Shown here one piece after another: positions 11,919-21,151 of a DNA stretch of 64,000 nucleotides. The notes beneath the pieces are model-generated. The model saw only the letters and a program-made list of their open reading frames with translations. It ran no database searches and had not been told where the DNA came from. Source of the stretch: Amoebophrya sp. A120 (lineage: Eukaryota > Sar > Dinophyceae > Syndiniales > Amoebophryaceae); NCBI GenBank assembly GCA_905178155.1, contig CAJINV010000001.1, positions 11,763,832-11,827,831 of the forward strand, given 5' to 3'. Numbering within the stretch: the stretch's first letter is position 1; the number at the start of each line of letters is the position of its first letter. Made by a program: the position numbers and the translations under genes.

Positions 11919-13412
11919 TCAGCTTTTCAGCTTTTCCATTGACGGACCAGCGGCCGACGAAGTTTCCGCTCCGAGCAGGAATCGCACACCGATTCCAAAG
12001 AGCATCACAATCAGGCCCAGAAACTGCCACCACGCGTAGGATTCGCGCAAAACAGCAACTGCGGCGAGAGCCGCGACCGCACGATTCAGGTTTTTGAAAA
12101 TCGCCATGGAGTAGCTCCCCGTCCGCTCAATCAGCAGCACTTCAACCAACAGGGTTACCGACGCCATAACTCCCTCGCCGAAAACGATCACGAAAAGCAA
12201 GGTTGCGTACCTCCCGTGCCCGTTCGGCTCCTTCAAAATTTGCTCGCTGCGCTCTGCCGGACGCCAATATCCACCCAAGAAATAACTGCTGTCACCGGGC
12301 GCACGACCGCTTCGTTCCGCGACTAGGGAGATAACGAGGTACGCTACTGCGCTCAAAGGCGCCTGGATGCGCATGATGTGCAGCACGGACGGGAATTTCT
12401 TCTCCGTGTCAGCTACATTAACCGCATCAAAAGTTGGATCGCCGGCAAGCAAATCGGCGTCATTTCCTCCGGGTGCCGCAGACACAATCTCCCTCCCCTG
12501 GACCAGCGGGCTGTCCTCCCGGTCGGGCTCGAATGGCGTCCCGCCGACTTCTGGCGTCGGTCCGCCGAACGAAGAATTGGAAGATACTCGCTCTAACGTG
12601 CTCTCGTAGGTTCCGGATACGCAATCGATCACGATGATGCGCATGGCCGTGACCACTGAAGCGGCAAACGCCCAACAGAGACCCAGGCCGTAGTTTTTGT
12701 GGTGAATGAAACCCGCGTCGTGGAAAAACTCTTTCGGAAGGGAAGACAGCGTGCCGCCGACAACAATCGGCAAGACGGACAAATACGCGTAGAAATTGTA
12801 CTGGATGCTGGGTTGAAAGGCGATGGTCAGCGCGATTGACAGAGCCGGCGTCATCATCATAACTGCTTCCAATATCGAAGCCGGGAGGTACAGGAGCCCG
12901 TACATCTCGGTGAGCGTATTCAGGACGTTGAAAAAGGTGAACAGCGCCAGCATCCCAAGCGGCACGCCGCAGAGGGATATTTGGGATTTTGATCTGAACT
13001 GTTCGACAAGGCTCTGGAGCTCGTTGCTCCCGGTCGGATTGGTGCTCAGATTCCGCTGCTGGCTCTCCGGTACAACCACGCGCTTCTTCAGCAAATACAG
13101 CGACACTACGATGAACCACGTGGTCGTGATAAACATGGAATGGAAAAGTGGCACGTCAAAGTGAAAGCGCAGGGATCGCAGCCAATACGTCCCGCTCTTC
13201 TCGTCGCGATGGGGGTCACTCACGACAAGCTTGAAGAAGAGCACGAAAAGAATGTAGGCGAAGGCCTGCAAAATCACGAGCAGAGCGCTGTAGCGGTGGA
13301 ACCGGTTTTCCATCATACCGCGGACACATTCAAGAGGGGCAGCGGCATGAGGTTGCCCCTGGCCCTTGGCGCTGTCGGCCGATCCCTGGCGGACAAGAAC
13401 GGGAAGCTCCAT
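11919..13412 (-). CDS. Drug/metabolite-type (EamA/nucleotide-sugar-transporter-like) membrane transporter, paralogue A, 497 aa
   Basis: Single-exon gene. I chose the ATG at 13412 (MELPVLVRQG); the frame is open upstream, but only via a TTG codon. About ten hydrophobic segments are visible. They start with ALLVILQAFAYILFVLFFKLVV and include GMLALFTFFNVLNTLTEMYGLLYLPASILEAVMM in the N-terminal half. EGVMASVTLLVEVLLIERTGSYSMAIFKNLNRAVAALAAVAVLRESYAWWQFLGLIVMLFGIGVRFL closes the second half. The two-half layout and the LPASILE and RESYAWWQ..GI signatures suit the DMT superfamily; substrate cannot be told. A loop of about 90 polar residues separates the halves. It is one of three related genes here (with 13842-14826 and 27981-30098), evidence of local duplication. 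Confidence 0.75.
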   Translation of the reverse strand: MELPVLVRQGSADSAKGQGQPHAAAPLECVRGMMENRFHRYSALLVILQAFAYILFVLFFKLVVSDPHRDEKSGTYWLRSLRFHFDVPLFHSMFITTTWFIVVSLYLLKKRVVVPESQQRNLSTNPTGSNELQSLVEQFRSKSQISLCGVPLGMLALFTFFNVLNTLTEMYGLLYLPASILEAVMMMTPALSIALTIAFQPSIQYNFYAYLSVLPIVVGGTLSSLPKEFFHDAGFIHHKNYGLGLCWAFAASVVTAMRIIVIDCVSGTYESTLERVSSNSSFGGPTPEVGGTPFEPDREDSPLVQGREIVSAAPGGNDADLLAGDPTFDAVNVADTEKKFPSVLHIMRIQAPLSAVAYLVISLVAERSGRAPGDSSYFLGGYWRPAERSEQILKEPNGHGRYATLLFVIVFGEGVMASVTLLVEVLLIERTGSYSMAIFKNLNRAVAALAAVAVLRESYAWWQFLGLIVMLFGIGVRFLLGAETSSAAGPSMEKLKS

Positions 13413-13841
13413 TTTGAAGTGATTTTTCGACAAAATGATATCAAATTGAAAATCACGGTCACTACCTGTTTTCTACTTTTGGTGATGCAGAAGTGATCTT
13501 CGCAGTGACGCTCTTTTAACCTTTTTCCAAGAAGCACTTCGCGAATGTATGATTAGTGACTCAGGCCCCGACAAACCGATACTGTGCATGCATACTGAAT
13601 CGCTCGCTGTCATTCCCCGCAGAAGACTACTCGCCAAAAGACCCATCTTCCCCTGTCGACAGAACGATAACTATCCAGAGAACTTCGGGCGGCAACTTCA
13701 AATACGCGACGTCAACCTCAACGCTCAACCGCACCTCAATCAGAACAAAAAAAAAGCATGGATTTGGATGCTTCTGATTTATTGCTGCGCAACGTTCTTC
13801 TGATGAAACTAAACAGATGATGATGCCTGTTGCACAAACTT
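13413..13841. other. Spacer between transporter paralogues A and B
   Basis: No gene seen. It holds the 5' flank of paralogue A and the 3' flank of the truncated paralogue B, with an A-rich run near 13746-13755. Confidence 0.4.
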
Positions 13842-14826
13842 TCACGTCGGAAGCACGCTCGTTCTTTCGCGCGATCGTTGCCGATGCGGAGGCATTGGAT
13901 TTCCCGACCGCTCTCTCGTAAGTTCACGCAGCAACATGGCTCCACCTCCCGACCGCTCCCGTGAGAGTTGACGCGAGGACAGCTCAGACAGTGTGGTATT
14001 GGCCGTAACTTGCCGCAGGAGCTCCGACGTGACTTGGCGCTGCAGACTGCGAATTTCGCCCCCGACTGGCACTCCGCCCAAATCCTGGTCGGCCAGCACA
14101 AAATTTTTCGCTGTCACGACCTGGATGGCGTCGTCATCTAGGTCTTCTCGAAGTGTTTCGGGCAGTTTGTCCAGACGCTCCTCTACCGTGCGAATTCTGA
14201 CTGTGCCAAACGAGAACCGTAGATACACGCCGAAGACGATCACTAGGATGCCGATGAACTGCCAGTAGGCAAAGCTCTCACGCAGGACCGCAACCGCAAA
14301 AACAATCGCAAGTATCCGGTTGATGTTTCCGAAGATGGCCACACTGTACGCTCCGCATCGCTCTATCAGACGAAATTCCGCAAACACCCACAAAAAGCCC
14401 ATGATGCCCTCGGCGACGACAAGGAATGCGACGAGTGTCGCGAACCGCTTCTCCCCATCAGGATCCTCGGCCAGAATTTCCTTACTGCGCTTCACTGGTT
14501 TCCAATCGCCGTTCACCAACCCGTGGCTCCGCTCCACAACTAGGCTGAGAACGAGAAAACAAACGCCACTGGCGGGCGCCACAGCTCGGAGGATGCTTAA
14601 CGCATCTGGCACAAGAGCGCCGGCGGTTTGTATTTCCGCGCGACGGATTTCGGGACTTCCCCCTGAATCCAGTGTGCGGCCTTCCTGCAGTAACGGCCCG
14701 CCAACAAAATCGTCAGTACGAAAATTTTCTTCGTCTCGCGGGTGCAACTGGGGCGCCGGCTCGCGCTCGAATCGCGTTGTGGCACGGTCATGTCTCGCAT
14801 GCGCGGGAACAGTCCGGTAGAAGCCC
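13842..14826 (-). pseudogene. C-terminal half of a DMT-type transporter, paralogue B (truncated copy or 3' exon)
   Basis: The frame is open from 14826, just after a TTAG/GG acceptor-like site, down to the stop at 13842, with no convincing ATG at its head. It encodes only the second half of the transporter fold: WKPVKRSKEILAEDPDG, EGIMGFLWVFAEFRLIERCGAYSVAIFGNINRILAIVFAVAVLRESFAYWQFIGILVIVFGVYLRFSFG. A regulatory-looking tail follows with EIRSLQRQVTSELLRQVTA and repeated RERS motifs. It is closest to paralogue C (27981-30098), including WVFAEFRLIERCG.YSV.IFGN.NR and the RQ.TSELLRQV tail. The N-terminal half is absent: upstream sequence is degenerate repeats and then the retrotransposon. Either it is a duplicate truncated around the insertion, or its 5' exon was displaced. 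The frame is intact, so decay is recent or the gene is still used. Confidence 0.65.
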
Positions 14827-14861
14827 TAAGGCCCAAGTGAATACCTAGATTTTCCATGAAA

Positions 14862-15423
14862 CCGATGAGACCGAAGGTCGTAAATGTCTCGAAAGACGAT
14901 ACAAAGAGAAACGGCGCTTCGAAAAGCACTACCTAAACGCACAGTGGTATCGATGGGACCGAAAAACGTAATGTCTCGAAAGACGATACAAAAAGAAAAA
15001 GCGCTTCGAGAAGCAATACATAAATGGCTGGCGTAGATCGGCTTGGCGAGGAATAAGGACTCGATCTTCCTGTTTGTAAATTTCAGCTCGCATATCCGGG
15101 TCTGGTCGTACGCAAGTCAGTTCAGCAAATAAGAGTTCGTAGTACAGCAAAGGAAAGCTGTCTTGTCGTATCGTGTGAACAGCCTTTCGTAAGTCGTCCT
15201 GTCGGGGAATTAGGTCTCGGTGTTCCAGCTCGTTATTCTCCGCTCGAAAATGCGGGTCAGGTCGTATTCAAATCACGTCAGCAAAGAAAAGCTCGTAGTG
15301 CAACATGGCTCCGTTGGTGTAGTGGGCTCTCGTACTCGTTTACAGCTCGGAAAGCCAGGTCTTGCCGTACTCAAAGTTCGGTAGTAACACAAGGAAAAAG
15401 TTCTCGTAAAGTCCTGGTCAGCG
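14862..15423. repeat. Degenerate tandem repeats downstream of retrotransposon ORF2 (probable 3' UTR)
   Basis: Two clear copies of a unit of about 75 bp lie at 14864-14938 and 14952-15024, sharing ATGTCTCGAAAGACGATACA and GCGCTTCGA.AAGCA. Farther in (about 15060-15400) at least three looser units repeat the pattern CAGCTCG...GTC.GGTC.T...GTA.TC followed by a TCGTAGTAC-like or GGTAGTAAC-like stretch. No reading frame survives. Position just 3' of ORF2 fits a LINE 3' UTR or tail, possibly the site recognised by its own reverse transcriptase (inference). Confidence 0.65.
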
Positions 15424-18400
15424 TCACGCCGGGGCTGGGGCGCCGGCTTGTGGGGCCTCGTCCGTCTCCAGATATCCTTCTCGGGCGAGGAGGCTTTCGA
15501 ACCTAGACGCAGCTCCTTTTTTTCTTTGGTTTATCGCGATTCCTACCGCCTCGGGGGCGTCGTCTTCTTTCTCCGTTAGTAGCTCGGCGTCTTCGAACAA
15601 ATCAAATACGTTCTCGGATGTGTCGTTCGCGGCAGGGTCGATGGAGTCCCATTCTTTCGGATTAATGTAGCAAAAATCGGCGACACTCGAAGAGACCAGT
15701 GGCACAGTCGCCCACTCTTGCTGGTTCCAAATCGGGCTCGTCGAAGAAATACGGAAGCGAGGCCCAGGTCTCTCTGAACCTTGCTTCTTCTTCGCGACGT
15801 CTGCGGCAGCGGCATAAATCTCGTGCGCCGTAGCCGGGTTCTTTTTTACCGCAGCTAGTGGCAGGGAACATATCCACGTCGTTCTACCGGTGAGGAGATC
15901 CCCATGTCGAAGTACTAGTTCCGCCACGTTTTTCGCGTAAGCTGCGTTGGCGGCAACTGAAGGCTTCATGAGATTGGCGTCCGGCAGCATTATGTTTGCT
16001 GCGAAGCGCCTCCCTGAACTCGTCTTCAGGTAGGCAGTGTTGTTCCTGCCCCGGTAGAACACGTCGTCACCCCGGGTGTCGGTCGCGGGCTCGTCGGAAT
16101 CGGGCTCGTTCTCGAGCTGGATCGTCACTCCTTCTTTCCGCATGGTCGAATTAGCGCGAAGTAGATCATAGCTGATTCTGTGGGGGAGCGCAAACTTCAT
16201 CTTGTCGCTCGTCAGAAGTCTTAACCTATCCTCTTTCTCGGTGCCCGATAAGCCCCAGCACGCCGCCTGTAGGAGGAAGTCGTAGCGCGTCTCGTTCAGC
16301 GCGATCAGCTCGCTCGTGGCCGCCCTCCGGATCGTCCTGTCGTATCTTTCTTTCCAATTTTTTATTCCCATCAACCCTGCGAAGAAGATGTCCCCGGCAG
16401 AAATCGGCTCCCCTTCGGCCTCTGCGAAACCCCGAACGAACCGGCTCAGGTTTTTTGATGTGACTCCGTAGAATTGCATCAAGCGCACTGCTACTTCGTT
16501 CGTTATCTCGTTGAACAGAGGTTCGTCGTAGTATTTCAGCACCACGAGGAGGTGGCGCACTCTGCTCGTTGTAGCCCACCCTGGGATTTGACTGAATTCT
16601 TCCAGCGTCGGTTTGTTGCCCAGTAGCCGGAAGGCCTCTCGGGTGATAGCTAAAGCGAAGCAGAGGTGCTGGCGGCAGGCGGAGCGGTAGCTAATTCCTA
16701 CTTGGCAAGCGATTGGGAAACCGAAAAGTTTGGCGCTTTTAACAATCCTTATCGCTTTCCCGAAAATTCGAAGGCATTGCTGGATCGCGGTGGCCAGTTC
16801 GTTGCACTCGGTCGCGGCATCCTGGGAGTCGTCATGGCTTATCACGATTGCTTCGCATTTTCTGACCGCCAAGAAAGTTTTTGTCACCTCTGCCATTATC
16901 TCGAAATGTTCTGCAATCATCGCTGTAACTGTCGGCAGTCTGGGTCCCACGTCGGTTTTTCGGAAAGCGATTTCCAGATCGGTGTCATCGACGCACCCCA
17001 TAGCTGTTTTTCGGTCCTTTGCATGTGGGAATTTATCGCACATACTCTGGATGAAATCCGACAGGAAGCTCGGTTTCTCGTCGACCGCAACGGCCTCGCG
17101 CTGGTAAACTTGACTGATATCTCTTTGCGCGTAGCACATCGCGGCACGGAAATCGCTTCGGATGATTTCCTGGGCGACGCGGATCATCGCTTTCGCTACA
17201 CCGATACCTTTATCGTCAAGCTTTCCGTGTTCGTCGTAGCAGAGATTGATCGCGGCTTGGGCTGCTGCCAACCAGGGAGCTAACAGTAGCGCCCCCGTAC
17301 ACCAGGCGCTGTGCGTCCCCTGCACTCCCAACCTGTAATCTGAGACGCGTAAAGTCACCTGGTCAGAAGTCAGGTAAATTTTTTTATTACTGAATCGGAG
17401 CAGGTTGTGTATGAGGAACACGGGGCGCGCGCCGACTGATTTGAACACCACGCGCGAGGTCAATCTTGTTAAGCAATTGAACATTTGCTTCAGGTCCAGG
17501 GAAATCACGAGAGTGAAATCGTCGCGGCTGATCGAGGACTTCAATTTTCTTCGTCGAAATTCGGTGGACAAAAGGCTAATCCCCGGCATCCCTCCGAAGG
17601 TCACCCCGTAGTGTCTCGCTTTTTCGTAAACCAGGGCCATAAAGTGCTGACGCAGGATCTTCTCTTTCATCCTCTCGGAGAAGAGCTGCTTGAACGTTAT
17701 CCGCAACTTCTCCGCGTCCAGTTTTTGACTGTCTTTCGCCAAAAAAGTCCCTATCATTCTTGCGGCTACCTGGTCGAGCACATCGTGCAACTTTCCGGCG
17801 TCCGTTTCATCTCTTATCGCCTTCAGCTCGCCGCTGATGATATCCACAAGCGTCTGCAGCGTCCAACCTGGCAGGCACGAAAATACCTTACCGCGGATCC
17901 CTGTCGGCCCTTGAAGCTCCTCGCTCATTTCGGCGATCGCGTCGGCGGCTTCCGTGGTGGTGATTTCCAACGGGTGGCAGAATTTTGCGTGCTGTAGCAG
18001 TAAATCCAGCAAATTCCGATACTCTGTTCCCGAATAGTCGTACTTTGCCCCGGTGAATTCGATCATGGTCATCGGCTTCGCGAAGTGTATTCGTGCCGTG
18101 TTGATCAGCGCCGTGGGGGGGGAGTCGCAAACCGTCCCGTCGCATACGATCCCTTTTACGGACTTAATCGGCTCGCCTCTCGCTCTCCCCAAATAGACCT
18201 GCTTCGCGGTTGCCATCGTCTTTTTCTTCGATTCGGCGCGCCCGTCTTCGTCCGGGTTCGCGTTTAATGAGCTCACAGGCTTGTCTAAGTGAAGTCTGCT
18301 AGAAAATTCTCTTTTTTTTACTAGCGACGCTTTTAGCAGGGTTTCTGCGATTTTATCTTCGAACTCGGAAAGGCTGCGGAAGTGATGGAAGTCCGTCCGG

Positions 18401-19902
18401 GCGTCGTTAATCGCGCGTGCGAATTTCGCCTTGTCGATTTTCTGGCCGCGGTCGATACGAATCGCGTGGCTGATCCCTTTGTAAATTTCTCTCTCCGCAA
18501 TAAATTCCAGCGACATCGCCCCACAGAAGCCTCCGCGCGGAATTATACTTCTGGGGATCATCTTGTAATCCTCGAAAGCCCCGTATATCCATCCTTCGTG
18601 CTGGCTCGCGTTGGAGTCAGCAAGCACCTGCAGGGGGACGAAGTCGCACGCGTTGTTGTCGAAAACGCTGGCTGGGTTGGTTCTGCTGCTCTCGGTCAAT
18701 ATCGGGCTCATGGCGATTTTCCCCTCGGGGATGTTGGTCTCGATCGTCCCGCAAATCCCGATGGCGGCGTGGTCTTGCATTATCTCCGGCAACTCAGTCT
18801 CCTCACCATCAGCGGTCCACCTGTACGTAACTAAGTGCCCCAGGTCGTCCAGCAGCTCTCGACCTTTCATGAAAACTACATCGGGAGACGACGCATTTCG
18901 ATAGGTTGGCCCTTCGAATGTAAGTGGGTCGTGGTCGACGGTGATCTGCTCACAGAAGTCGATAAGCAGCTTTTTTATTTTTCCCCGGAAATTCGACGAG
19001 GACGAGAGCCGAATCGAGTCCAGGAAGTCCTCGCGCGACGCGGTTTCGTGCTTCATATTCAGGTCGAAACCCAAGAAACAAATCGCCGCAGAGTCACATT
19101 GTTCTTTGTACACGGTCAGGATTTCTTGCAACTGGGCCGAAGCATGGCGGATGTTATCTTCCGTCACCTCCTGGTCCGCTTTTGCACTCGGCGTCACATA
19201 GCATTCTGCGGAGAGAATTCCGTCGCCCGCCACTAAGCTGAACCAGAGGCAGTAGTCCTCCTTTTCCGGGCATTGCAGGATTAGACTCGGAGTCACGTCG
19301 CCCGCGGTCCTGTAGTGAACTGTCCAACTTCGGGAGAAGGATATCCTCTCGCGGCAGGTGCCGATCGATGACGCCTGCCCGGGTCTCGGTGCCGCCATCT
19401 CGTAAATCGCGGCTAGTCCGGATTCGTGGGATCCCCCGATCTGCGCGCTCGACGCGAATTCGACTTTCCTCAAGCAAATTTCGTGTTTTGTGCGGCCCTC
19501 AGATCTTGTCTCGACGGGGAGGCTCGCGGCCGGGTCCAGCGTTTTGAGCTCGCTCAGCCCCAGACGAAATAAAGCGCTGGCGTTCATTTTTGCAGCCTTC
19601 TTCAGGACTTCGCTTGCTGCTTTTACCAGCCTCTCGCTTTTCTTGTTGATCGACTGGATGTTGTAGTGGATCAAGTATATCAACGTCTTGTCCACGGGGT
19701 CGGATGTTGAAGCGGCGACCCCATTCGGAACGCTATACTTGGCGCTGGCGGAGGTGGATGAGTTGCGTGATTTGAATATGTCCGAAATTTCTTGGAATAA
19801 GTTAAAAAAATTTTTGGCGACGCCAAGGGGCCGCCCTATATTGAGTAGCAGGGCGCGCGCAGGCGTCGCCCCTTCCTCCCGCGCAGCAAAAGAGCAGACC
19901 AC
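15424..19902 (-). CDS. Retrotransposon ORF2: AP-type endonuclease plus reverse transcriptase, 1,492 codons
   Basis: Drives target-primed reverse transcription in this element class. Endonuclease motifs in order: HYNIQSI near residue 79, GLSELK near 118, CFLGFDLNM near 295, TFEGPTYRNASSPDVVF near 350 and QDHAAIGI near 395, matching the N, E, GDFN, SxxD and DH sites of the exonuclease-endonuclease-phosphatase fold. The RT palm follows: VISLDLKQMFNCL near 800, RLGVQGTHSAW near 860, and GCVDDTDLEI near 968 as the catalytic box, with Cys where LINEs usually have Tyr or Phe. About 500 C-terminal residues have no recognised domain. The open frame begins at a GTG; no ATG lies between the preceding in-frame stop and the endonuclease N-motif, so its translation start is unclear (re-initiation, non-ATG start or frameshift). 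Confidence 0.88.
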   Translation of the reverse strand: MVCSFAAREEGATPARALLLNIGRPLGVAKNFFNLFQEISDIFKSRNSSTSASAKYSVPNGVAASTSDPVDKTLIYLIHYNIQSINKKSERLVKAASEVLKKAAKMNASALFRLGLSELKTLDPAASLPVETRSEGRTKHEICLRKVEFASSAQIGGSHESGLAAIYEMAAPRPGQASSIGTCRERISFSRSWTVHYRTAGDVTPSLILQCPEKEDYCLWFSLVAGDGILSAECYVTPSAKADQEVTEDNIRHASAQLQEILTVYKEQCDSAAICFLGFDLNMKHETASREDFLDSIRLSSSSNFRGKIKKLLIDFCEQITVDHDPLTFEGPTYRNASSPDVVFMKGRELLDDLGHLVTYRWTADGEETELPEIMQDHAAIGICGTIETNIPEGKIAMSPILTESSRTNPASVFDNNACDFVPLQVLADSNASQHEGWIYGAFEDYKMIPRSIIPRGGFCGAMSLEFIAEREIYKGISHAIRIDRGQKIDKAKFARAINDARTDFHHFRSLSEFEDKIAETLLKASLVKKREFSSRLHLDKPVSSLNANPDEDGRAESKKKTMATAKQVYLGRARGEPIKSVKGIVCDGTVCDSPPTALINTARIHFAKPMTMIEFTGAKYDYSGTEYRNLLDLLLQHAKFCHPLEITTTEAADAIAEMSEELQGPTGIRGKVFSCLPGWTLQTLVDIISGELKAIRDETDAGKLHDVLDQVAARMIGTFLAKDSQKLDAEKLRITFKQLFSERMKEKILRQHFMALVYEKARHYGVTFGGMPGISLLSTEFRRRKLKSSISRDDFTLVISLDLKQMFNCLTRLTSRVVFKSVGARPVFLIHNLLRFSNKKIYLTSDQVTLRVSDYRLGVQGTHSAWCTGALLLAPWLAAAQAAINLCYDEHGKLDDKGIGVAKAMIRVAQEIIRSDFRAAMCYAQRDISQVYQREAVAVDEKPSFLSDFIQSMCDKFPHAKDRKTAMGCVDDTDLEIAFRKTDVGPRLPTVTAMIAEHFEIMAEVTKTFLAVRKCEAIVISHDDSQDAATECNELATAIQQCLRIFGKAIRIVKSAKLFGFPIACQVGISYRSACRQHLCFALAITREAFRLLGNKPTLEEFSQIPGWATTSRVRHLLVVLKYYDEPLFNEITNEVAVRLMQFYGVTSKNLSRFVRGFAEAEGEPISAGDIFFAGLMGIKNWKERYDRTIRRAATSELIALNETRYDFLLQAACWGLSGTEKEDRLRLLTSDKMKFALPHRISYDLLRANSTMRKEGVTIQLENEPDSDEPATDTRGDDVFYRGRNNTAYLKTSSGRRFAANIMLPDANLMKPSVAANAAYAKNVAELVLRHGDLLTGRTTWICSLPLAAVKKNPATAHEIYAAAADVAKKKQGSERPGPRFRISSTSPIWNQQEWATVPLVSSSVADFCYINPKEWDSIDPAANDTSENVFDLFEDAELLTEKEDDAPEAVGIAINQRKKGAASRFESLLAREGYLETDEAPQAGAPAPA

Positions 19903-21151
19903 CGGGGCCCCCAGAGTGTGAGCGCTTCAAGGCTTGGGGGCTTTGCGCTTTTGGAAAACAGAGACAAGCCGCGGCCGCACTCTTTCGCCGCCGATTCTGC
20001 GCGCTAAGGCCTCTGCATTTACAGGGCCGCGCAGATGCCCCAAGGCGAAGCCAATGGCGGTCGGCTGGCTTAGCCTCCGGCCGCTACCCTGCTTCGCCAC
20101 CATCGCGGAGGGGCGGCGGTCTGCAATCGATGCACCACCGCCCGTCCGGCAAAGGAGAGGGGGCCCGCGCGCACCTTCGGAGCACTCTGGCGGAGGTCCG
20201 CGGATTATCTCCGAGGGACACGTCGCCCAGGTCTTGAAATATGTCCGCGACACAAACGCCTCGCGTCTTGGAACATGTCCGCAACACAAAAGCAACACGT
20301 CCGCAACACGTCCGAAATATGTCTGAATTTTGTCTGCAATAAAAAAAAACACGTCCGGAACTTGTGTTTTGAACAACGACGAAAGTTGTGTTTTTTTGGA
20401 TGCAAAAAACACGTCCGGGACGTGTGTTCCTGAACACAGCCAAAATCGATGCCGTAGCATCGTGATTGTTTGTGTTTTTTTTGATGCAAAAAACACAACT
20501 TTTGTCTGTGTTCAGAACACACGTCCCGGACGTGTTTTTTTCACCCAAAAAAACACGAGTCCATTTGTGTTTTCTTGTGTTCGTGCGACTTATTGCAGAC
20601 ATATTCCGGACATATTGCAAGACAAGACCCGGACTTATTCCATTCATAGTTTTTCCGGCGATGATGGTTGTTTGTCTCGTGTCTTGTGGTTGTGTTTTTG
20701 TGTTGTTTTTGTGTTTCCGCCGGAGCTCGCGAAGGCGTCGCCTGGCACCACGAAAGCCCGGGCGTGGAGGTGGACGCCCCGGCCGGTCAGATCCTACCTC
20801 CCGCTGCCACGCCCGTGTCCCCGAGCGCCAAAAAGACACAAGCCGGGCACTTACCGGGAAGCCTTCCGCCTCTCCGCGCTCTAGTCCCGCCGGCGCCGGA
20901 TCGTTCCCCCGACGCGGGGCAGCTTCGCGGCGCCGGCTTGGCTGCCGCCAAGACCGCGCCTGGCCTGCCTGCAAAAGAGGGAGGTCCCGGCTGGCTTAAG
21001 GCCCGGCCTGGCGGCCGCTCTGCTGCCTCCTCTGGCCGTTGCCTGGCGGCCCCAGAGAGCAGACACGTGCATCGCACCGCGAACCCAGTCCCCGACGAAA
21101 AGCCGGGACTTATTTTTTTTATTTGTTCCCGACATAGTCGGGCCCTATTTC
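19903..21151. repeat. Spacer between retrotransposon ORF1 and ORF2 with inverted repeats
   Basis: The outer parts are GC-rich (about 19920-20240 and 20700-21100). The core (20330-20640) is T/A-run-rich with repeated AACACGTCCGGGACGTGT-like blocks. A near-perfect inverted repeat of about 33 bp has arms at 20404-20437 and 20508-20540, around a small palindrome, GATGCCGTAGCATC, at 20449-20462. Additional half-matching copies lie at 20340-20395 and 20570-20640. Overlapping open frames on both strands reflect composition and lack start codons or protein-like sequence. The region could fold into a long hairpin in the transcript. Confidence 0.7.

Noticed and set aside
15424-19902. Possibility that ORF2 is a host gene rather than a mobile-element gene
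   Set aside because: The ordered APE endonuclease and reverse transcriptase motifs, with ORF1 and the 3' repeats, fit a non-LTR retrotransposon.
20330-20640. CRISPR-like array
   Set aside because: Repeats are inverted and irregular, there are no equal spacers, and the surrounding genes are eukaryotic.
20084-20974. Open minus-strand frames in the retrotransposon spacer
   Set aside because: Several overlapping frames are open at once over a repeat-rich, biased stretch. None has an ATG in a sensible place or conserved motifs.
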